Of a stretch of 64,000 nt of DNA, positions 58,555 to 64,000 are shown piece by piece. This DNA is from Siphonodentalium dalli (taxonomy: Eukaryota; Mollusca; Scaphopoda; Gadilida; Siphonodentaliidae): contig CP136061.1 in the NCBI GenBank assembly GCA_032622095.1, forward strand, positions 45,765,797 through 45,829,796, in the 5' to 3' direction. Position 1 is the stretch's first letter. Every line of letters starts with the position of its first letter. The notes under the pieces are model-generated. The model saw only the letters and a list, made by a program, of their open reading frames with translations. It searched no databases and was not told where the DNA came from. The translations under genes were made by a program, and so were the position numbers.

Positions 58555-58686
58555 TGTTGTGACTATACACACTATATTATCATTACTCATACGTTCTTAC
58601 AAGGTCACTATTATGTAAGACCACTTTTCTCTCTTTCGTTACAATAAACCTCGTGTTCTGTTCAATCGCACATTCTATCCCCAATA
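58555..58686 (+). repeat. BEL/Pao 3' LTR (132 bp)
   Basis: Identical in sequence to the 5' LTR 57205-57336. It is followed by the right target duplication ATATG (58687-58691) and then the last bases of the palindrome. Confidence 0.93.
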
Positions 58687-58738
58687 ATATGCGGGCTCCC
58701 CAATTATTAAGTGGTCAATTACTTTGGGCATTACTGTA

Positions 58739-59757
58739 ACCAATACAAGGATGTGAGGTTTAATGAGAACTCCATCCACATAACTAATAAGTATGTGTGA
58801 AAATTAAAACAAAACAAAATAAATTCCATGATGGCGTCCAATATGGACTGCCTAATTCTGCTCCAAAACATGTATATTGAATATATGGATGTTTATTGGG
58901 GGAAACCGATTATTTCAATGATATTTTCATTAACTTGGATCCAAAACCCGACTTACGGGATCGTGCGACTGTATCTTAAGCATATGTGCATATTTAATGA
59001 GCCAACAATTGGAATCCCAACAGAGAAGATTGGCGTGGGTCCCTTGCGCGATCTGTCCATCGAAAACTATTTAGACATCTCAAGACACGTAAGACCCAAT
59101 AACTTAATATACAGGATAGATACATCTATTGCCTGAGTGACTAATATTTATATTTGTTACAATGAGGTCAAATAGTTGCGAAGCCAGCACCACAATTCTT
59201 TCCCTCCATAGTAAATCTTAAAACAACTTCTAAAGAATTATTAATTCTTCTTATATTTGGTATGAAGCGTCCTTGGTTAACTGGAGTTCAGATTTGTTAA
59301 CATCACGTCACCAAGTTAATTACTTGCGAAGCCACAGCCATAACTATTTCCCTCCATAGTAATTCTCAAAACAACTTCTTAAGAACAATTGACCAGGTCA
59401 GTCGCGCAATTATTGGAAGAGCCACGGTCAATCATTTTTTTTAAACCAAATGTTACATTTAAATTATTGCTTTATTTAAACAAAAACAAAAAATTAAATG
59501 AGAAAATTAACTTTTACTACTTGCTAAATTTTATCTTTTAATTATTTCATTTAAATTTTAGTATTTACAGTATACTATGCCCAAATCTTTATAATCTGTT
59601 GAGTGACCCCACAGTCGTTTACTTTGTTAGTAATAATTTGAAGGATTACTTGTTTAAACGCAATTGTTATCAAAATATTTTATGTATTTTTTATAATTTC
59701 TATTTATATGTAATACTATAATCTTGGTGGCGTTACCATTTCTGACTATGGTTTTCT
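58739..59757. repeat. Intronic sequence with a ~150-bp duplicated block
   Basis: GCGAAGCCA(G/C)..CC, TTTCCCTCCATAGTAA.TCT, AAAACAACTTCT.AAGAA recur at about 59176-59240 and 59328-59390. A 102-residue frame at 58828-59136 is open but without recognised motifs and lies in repeat-like sequence, so it is not called. Confidence 0.55.
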
Positions 59758-59885
59758 TGTAAGTGTATGTTGGAGAGAAGGGAAGAACACGTCGATAGTT
59801 TAGACATCACTTTAGTGAAGTGGCATTTCTGATGACAATTAAAACACGGAATAAACATAATACAATGAAATGGTTCATTACAACA
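59758..59885 (-). mobile_element. Probable solo/3' LTR (128 bp)
   Basis: On the - strand a purine-rich tract (AAAAGAGGGGAGA) is followed by TGTTGTAATGAACC..., which ends CACTTACA. TG...CA ends next to a polypurine tract are what a retrotransposon 3' LTR looks like. The sequence beyond (AGAAAACCATAGTC to CACCAAGAT, 59757-59720) is also present at 16538-16575, so the true LTR may extend over it. No internal protein frame is attached, and no target duplication could be identified. Confidence 0.4.
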
Positions 59886-60172
59886 TCTCCCCTCTTTTAA
59901 ATCATACATATTATGAGGTATAATAATGATGAATATTCACTGAGTGATTCCCCCATTCAGTTATAAATGTATAGGTTGGAATATTCTATTATTCATTTGG
60001 AGGGATGTCCAGGATATATGAACTATATGAGTAGTCCTATTGATTGGAAATGTTCAGATAATAAGATCAACAAACGTTTCTTGAACGTATTATCTTAACC
60101 TGTTCAAAGGGAACTACTAGTCAACGGGTATTTATTAAAGAAAGGGCAAATGAACACTTGAAAAGAACTAAC

Positions 60173-60577
60173 CTGCAGTAACTGTTGTCTTAAAGTCCTC
60201 GACCATCAGTATCAGCAACGAGAAGTAAATCTGCCGCACGATGGAATCGCCTATAAAATGCAGCGTCTTCCCTGCGAACTGTCGACAAATATCCTCCCGC
60301 GTGAACGTGTTCGGCTGACATCGAGGGTCACGTGACTTCCATCTAGCCAACTCGCTGTAGAGCTCGTTGGGTAGTTTCATGTAACACGTGGCATTATTCC
60401 ATTGAGTCATCTTCATTCCCAGTAACGGACTGTATTGTCGAGGAACCCACGTTCCAGTGAAGACATTTTTATCGAATTGAGGACATTTCTGAATAACTGC
60501 ACATTTGTCTTTATCTGATTCGTGGTTCTCTATTGTTCTCGTGTTGAGTGTGTAGTCTATGATAGACAAGTTTCCCC
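60173..60577 (-). CDS. PC-esterase (NXPE-like) gene, internal exon with GDS motif
   Basis: The exon begins after a clear acceptor (TACTACTTTCAG|GGGG, 60578/60577) and ends at CTGCAG|GTTAGT (60173/60172), phase 1 on both sides. It encodes about 134 residues: a CPQFDKNVFTGTWVPRQY block (the G-x-W segment before the esterase domain), an MTQWNNATCYMK stretch, a D-I-C-R region, and KTLHFIGDSIVRQIY, the conserved GDS block with the nucleophilic serine. The Asp/His partner motif lies in the next exon at 47139-47689. At least one more exon is needed upstream (higher coordinates) for the start and a signal or membrane anchor, but none is recognised up to 64000. The frame has no stops, so it is probably functional. 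The family acts on glycans or glycoproteins in the secretory pathway; the exact reaction is unknown. Confidence 0.88.
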
Positions 60578-60599
60578 CTGAAAGTAGTAATTGTTAGAG

Positions 60600-60872
60600 A
60601 TGGTTGAAAACTTGAAGTGATGTGAAACACACTGCTCATGTGATCGCGATGTGAAACACTCCTCTGGGGTGGTCGCGATGTGAAACACTATTCTGGGGTT
60701 ATTGCGATTTGAAAGACTCCGCTGGTGTTATTGCGATGTGAAGCACTCCACTGGTGTGATCGCGATGTGAAACACTCATCTGGGGTTATCGCGATGTGAA
60801 ACACTCCTCTGTTGTGGTCGTGACGTGAATCACTCATCTGGGGTGGTCGTGACGTGAAGCACTCCTCTGGGT
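60600..60872. repeat. 29-bp minisatellite, left block
   Basis: Units GATCGCGATGTGAAACACTCCTCTGGGGT with drift (GTTATTGC, GTCGTGACG), about nine copies. The same unit continues at 62237 beyond the inserted inverted-repeat element. Confidence 0.9.
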
Positions 60873-60873
60873 A

Positions 60874-62234
60874 GTCCAAGTCTTCTTGTACTAAAACCAG
60901 CTAAGATATTGGGATGGCGATGCTGGCGTTTAGTCCAAGACCGCCCTATATGCTCGCTTATGACACGGCTTAAGCGTTAGTGACCCGCTCAAATAAAACC
61001 ACAATTATATGAAATAAAATATCACAATTGCGACAATAAACGGATATTTTCCGCAGAAGACATGCTATTTTATCTGAAACCCACATCAGTTGTGAATTTA
61101 AAACGGTAATTTAATGCGAAAAGAGACATTTACCTCAATGTTTACAATTTTTTTAAAGTATGCGAACTCGGTCGACCTCGCGAACTGTGTTCGGCATTTT
61201 CCGTTGAAAATATTCCGTAGATTTTGGACAACAACGCAAATTACGAAGAATTCTCCATTGTAATCGTAATTATGTTTGTCAATAAATAAAATAATAAATA
61301 GATTAATTAAACATTGAAGATATAAATGTAATACATTAAATAAATTACGGGGAATTACAACCCTCTCAAAGTTTAAAACAGTGTAAACACAACGAGTATT
61401 AGAATAAATAATATGGTGCTACATTTCCCACATTTGGTGGACTTCGGCGAAATTAAGATATATACTAAGCGAACAGAGCAATATACTGCTCTTGTTAAGC
61501 ACACAAAAAATCAAACAAAATTTGTATAAATTTTTAACCTTAAGTTTGAAAAGTCCCACTAAAACGGAAGAACTATATTTCGAAACTGTGTGATTCGGTT
61601 CTCCGATTATTTTATCAACACAAAAGTCAAAATGCACATGGATGAAAATCACACGGATGGAAAGTCAGACACAAGAGTTCTAATTTGCTCCAATTTTGAC
61701 AAGTTGCTTGCGAAAATTGTCAACAAAACTACCGTTCTGATCCTCCATTATGTCATTAAGTTTTTAGTGCGGGAATTGTTCTGAAAGCACATAGAAAACT
61801 GGACTTTCGGGCGATCGGTTTTCGCCATTTGTGTTCGGAAAACCCGCGCTATATATAGAAACGGAAAGTAGAATTCCCAGAACAAACAGCGGATTATGCC
61901 GAACTTATTCGGACCACTTCGGCTTTCGGTTAAAACGTAAACAAACAGAGAAACAAATCGATGTTTATGGCAATCAACCGGAATATTCTATGTGTAATTT
62001 AACATTAAAGTTAGATTATTATACACCATTGTGACCATAAGATGTAAGCCTTTCCGATGTATATAGCATCATGTATTGATTTGCTAGGTAAATCGAGTAA
62101 AATACACCACAGATTCCCGCCACAGGTCGTGGGCGTAAGTCGTGTGGTAGGATTGGTATGCAAGCGGGCTTGGACTAAACGCCAGCATCGCCATCCCAAT
62201 ATCTTAGCTGGTTTTAGTACAAGAAGACTTGGAC
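60874..62234. mobile_element. Inverted-repeat DNA element with perfect 66-bp TIRs (1361 bp)
   Basis: The left end GTCCAAGTCTTCTTGTACT... (60874-60939) and the right end ...AGTACAAGAAGACTTGGAC (62169-62234) are perfect inverted copies over 66 bp. A TA dinucleotide flanks each side (60872-60873, 62235-62236), as in Tc1/mariner-type insertion. The interior has no transposase frame. It includes a copy (61450-61875) of the dispersed repeat that hosts the hAT element at 45 kb, so that family may simply be this element's interior. The insertion interrupts the 29-bp minisatellite. Confidence 0.85.
61450..61875. repeat. Dispersed repeat without insertions
   Basis: Homologue of 45130-45149 plus 46350-47110, without the hAT element and the TTAA MITE. 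It provides the empty sites for both. Short open frames on both strands here are not shared with the other copy. Confidence 0.8.
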
Positions 62235-62236
62235 TA

Positions 62237-63028
62237 TCCTCAGGGGTGGTCGTGACGCGAAACACTCCGCTGGGGTGGTCGTGACGTGAAGCAATCCTCT
62301 GCTATGATCGCGATGTGAAATACTCCTCTGTGTGATCGCGATGTGAAACACTCCGCTGGGGTAGTCGCGATGCGAAATACTCCTCTGCTGTGGTTATCGC
62401 GACGTGAAACACTACTCGTGGTGTGGTCTTGACGTGAAGCACTCATCTGCGATGATCGAGATGTGAAATGCTCGTCTGGTGTGATCGCGATGTGAAACAC
62501 TCATCTGGGGTAAAAGCGATGTGAAACACTCTGCTGGGGTGATGGCAATGTGAAACACTCCGCTCGGGTGATGGCAATGTGAAACACTCCTCTGTGGCTA
62601 ACGCGATATGAAACACTCTGATTGGTGATTGCCAGAGGAGTGGTCCACATCGCGATCACCCCAGAGGAGTGTTTCACACCGCTACCTCCCCAGAGGAGTG
62701 TATCACATCGCGATAACCCCATAGGAGTGTTTCACATCGCGATCACCCCAGAGGTGTGTTTCACATCGCGATAACACCAGAGGTGTGTTTCACATCGCGA
62801 TAACCCCAGAGGAGTGTTTCACATCGCGATCACCCCAGAGGAGTGTTTCACATCGCGATCACCCCAGAGGAGTGTTTCACATCGCGATCACCCAGCGGAG
62901 TGTTTCACATCGCTACCTCCCCAGAGGAGTGTTTCACATCGCGATAACCCCAGAGGGGTGTTTCAGATCGCGATCACACCATATGAGTGTTTAACATCGC
63001 GATCGCCCCCAACGGAGTGTTTCACATC
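62237..63028. repeat. 29-bp minisatellite, right block, reversing direction at ~62636
   Basis: From 62237 to about 62630 units read GTGAAACACTCCTCTGG...CGCGAT; from about 62640 to 63028 they read the complement, GAGGAGTGTTTCACATCGCGAT(C/A)ACCCCA. The two halves have 13-14 units each and meet near ATTGGTGATTGCCAGAGG. Since 29 is not divisible by 3, repetitive frames with FHIAITP / CFTSRS words appear on both strands and are not genes. Confidence 0.95.
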
Positions 63029-63460
63029 CTTTTGTTGAGCCTCTAGAAAGGCCAAATTATAATAAGCTTCAAACTGTTGCCCCATTGTGTGATAATCTGT
63101 TCTGGTTGCATGAGTTTGGTCACTATACCATTCTTCGGCAGATCCTGCCAATACTACTGGGAAAATATTGGTTTTGTCCAAATCAGTCAGATTTCCCATT
63201 CTCGATACTTCGTCGAATCATTATAGAAACGAGTCTATGTTGTCTCCCTTTACATCGAACTTATTTAATAGGCCTGAAATGTCAAGTTAAAATCTACCTT
63301 GATTCATTTGTTGTTGTTGTTGCTGCTGTTGCTGCCGTTGTTGTTGCCGTTGTTGTTGCCGTTGTTGTTGCTGCTGTTGTTGTTGTTGTTGCTGTTGTTG
63401 TTGTTGTTGCCGTTGTTGTTGCCGTTGTTGTTGCTGCTGCTGTTGCTTTTTAACTAGAGT
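63029..63460 (-). pseudogene. Gypsy-like retrotransposon gag fragment with poly-Q tract
   Basis: On the - strand a glutamine-rich stretch (CAA/CAG/CGG codons, 63450-63307) leads, through an interrupted frame with LNKFDVKGDNIDSF, into a capsid-like segment: MGNLTDLDKTNIFP, VVLAGSAEEWY, FEAYYNLAFLEAQQKD. The pattern of a short conserved A-x-x-W-Y followed by F-x-x-Y is typical of gypsy-type gag capsids. At least two stops (near 63280 and 63215) break it, and it runs straight into the 29-bp minisatellite at 63028. No pol follows. Confidence 0.55.
63307..63455. repeat. GTT/GCT/GCC trinucleotide tract (poly-Q coding on - strand)
   Basis: About 150 bp of TTG, CTG and CCG triplets, that is CAA, CAG and CGG in the gag orientation. 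It is impure, so probably stable, and belongs to the gag remnant rather than to a host gene. Confidence 0.85.
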
Positions 63461-64000
63461 TTACAAAAGTGTATTGTGATAAATCTATAGTTTATCACAA
63501 AGTAACGCTCAGTTATGCAAGTTTTGGCCTTTTCCACCAGACATGATTCAATGTCACGGTTGAGGGAGTGTTCGAGCTAAAGAAAAACATTTCATAATCA
63601 AAGTTAAGCGTCGTGCCTTTTAGTGCTTTTAGACAGCTTTATTAGGTTTAGCTAGTTTTCCATACGATATCTCGACTTCCTTTGTTTGATATTTTCGAAT
63701 GATTCTTCAAAAGAAAGAAATGTCATGACATTACCAATAAGACAAATTGAAATACGTTGCGACTGAAATAACCGGTTTTGGGAATTGATGCGGAATGTGA
63801 TAGATGGTGTGGTTTTTTTTGTGAACTTGTGAACTTTGTCACTGGCCTATGGTTTTACTCCGGTTTTTTTTTGGACACTCACCCTCAAATTTTACGATCG
63901 TCTGAAATAAATCAGCAAGAGTACCCAATTATGGTACTCTTTCATATCAGTCTACATTGCAGTCTTAGGTCGGATTTAAAATTCATACACTGTTCATTGT
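63461..64000. other. No gene seen at the right edge
   Basis: AT-rich sequence without recognised repeats or coding. The upstream exon or exons of the PC-esterase gene could lie here or beyond the window, but none could be identified. Confidence 0.4.

Larger units (their letters stand above)
57205..58686 (+). mobile_element. Internally deleted BEL/Pao retrotransposon (1482 bp)
   Basis: A complete LTR-to-LTR unit with a 5-bp target duplication, containing only about 1.2 kb of internal sequence where a full BEL/Pao element has about 5-6 kb. A short gag start is followed directly by the end of the protease region, and the reverse-transcriptase core is missing. LTR identity indicates a recent insertion, so it must have been copied by enzymes from a full-length relative. 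A polypurine tract (GGCCGGGAGGA) abuts the 3' LTR. The element sits in the right arm of the palindrome, close to its outer end. Confidence 0.92.
51326..58700. mobile_element. Giant palindromic (foldback) element with minisatellite loop
   Basis: The outer ends GGGAGCCCGCATATG (51326) and CATATGCGGGCTCCC (58700) are inverted copies. The left arm 51326-about 53010 matches the reverse complement of about 55440-57204: shared blocks include TTTGCGTACAAAAGG, TTAAGAAAGGGATTTTCCTGGGG, GGATCGGGTTG/CAACCCGATCC, GGCCGCCGGAAGTTGAAAATGACA and TCATAATGGACC. Between the arms lies a two-part minisatellite that also reverses orientation about a core hairpin (53671-53690 against 53736-53755). Without the BEL insertion the element is about 5.9 kb. 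No transposase or other conserved protein frame is visible; frames within the arms differ. A single-arm relative lies at 34605-35790. Confidence 0.88.
51216..58738. mobile_element. Second copy of the foldback MITE, split by the giant palindrome
   Basis: The left part (51216-51325: TACAGTAATG ... TGTGGTTATAGTTA) and the right end (58701-58738: AATTATTAAGTGGTCAATTACTTTGGGCATTACTGTA) together make one MITE of the 51041-51173 type, separated by 7.4 kb of inserted sequence. This gives an independent outer boundary for the insertion. Confidence 0.8.
47690..60172 (-). other. 12.5-kb intron of the PC-esterase gene
   Basis: Bounded on the - strand by CTGCAG|GTTAGT (donor at 60172) and TTATTATTCCAG (acceptor at 47690), both phase 1. 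It is filled with minisatellites, dispersed repeats, foldback MITEs, the giant palindrome and a BEL/Pao insertion, each listed separately. No other host exon is recognised in it. Confidence 0.75.

Noticed and set aside
58828-59136. 102-residue ORF downstream of the BEL element
   Set aside because: No motif, located in repeat-like intronic sequence, and no splice or promoter context supports it.
62785-63038. Repetitive frames such as FHIAITPEECFTSRS on both strands
   Set aside because: These are translations of the 29-bp minisatellite and occur on both strands and in several phases.
63085-63453. + strand frame with Val/Ala repeats
   Set aside because: Antisense reading of the poly-Q trinucleotide tract; the gag-like homology is on the - strand.

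Overview
This is a gene-poor stretch of an animal nuclear genome, AT-rich and dense with repeats. It has spliced genes with GT-AG introns, an interstitial (TTAGGG)n tract, and a very mixed transposon load: several non-LTR retrotransposons, BEL/Pao, gypsy-type and DIRS-like retroelement pieces, a Polinton/Maverick polymerase, Helitrons, hAT and other inverted-repeat elements, and long minisatellites. That mix, with a C-type lectin and a PC-esterase (NXPE-like) gene, suggests a marine invertebrate, most likely a lophotrochozoan such as a mollusc. The taxon is an inference; no species marker is visible.

Host genes. Only two host genes can be supported. A C-type lectin domain lies on the + strand in two exons (16834-17065 and 18526-18731) whose splice phases match. 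A PC-esterase gene lies on the - strand: the exon with the GDS nucleophile motif (60173-60577) and the last exon with the D-x-x-H motif (47139-47689) are joined by a 12.5-kb intron, again in matching phase. Its upstream exons are not recognised here. Two other short ORFs (5452-5716 -, 31294-31473 +) are possible exons of unknown function.

Layout. 1-10 kb: an inverted-repeat element with an 83-bp tandem array, then a probable Helitron region with a 0.6-kb internal duplication. 10-15 kb: a TTAA-flanked MITE, then about 77 copies of a 40-bp satellite. 15-19 kb: dispersed repeats and the lectin gene. 19-31 kb: two decayed LINE 3' halves, a 130-bp palindrome, a compact Helitron with clear termini, and a frame-broken DIRS-like gag. 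32-36 kb: a 38-bp minisatellite abutting one arm of a palindromic element family. 36-45 kb: a LINE 5' half, a Polinton DNA polymerase fragment with a 61-bp inversion and a telomere-like tract, and a nearly complete Jockey/CR1-group LINE. 45-47 kb: a hAT-type element with an 8-bp target duplication.

The 47.7-60.2 kb intron holds the most striking structure, a three-level nest. A short foldback MITE is split by a giant palindromic element (51326-58700) whose arms flank a minisatellite loop, and that palindrome is in turn interrupted by a 1.48-kb, internally deleted BEL/Pao element with two identical 132-bp LTRs and a 5-bp target duplication. 60-64 kb: an element with perfect 66-bp inverted repeats sits inside a 29-bp minisatellite that itself reverses direction, followed by a gypsy-like gag fragment with a poly-Q tract.

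The window therefore reads mainly as a record of insertion, inversion and tandem amplification around two host genes.
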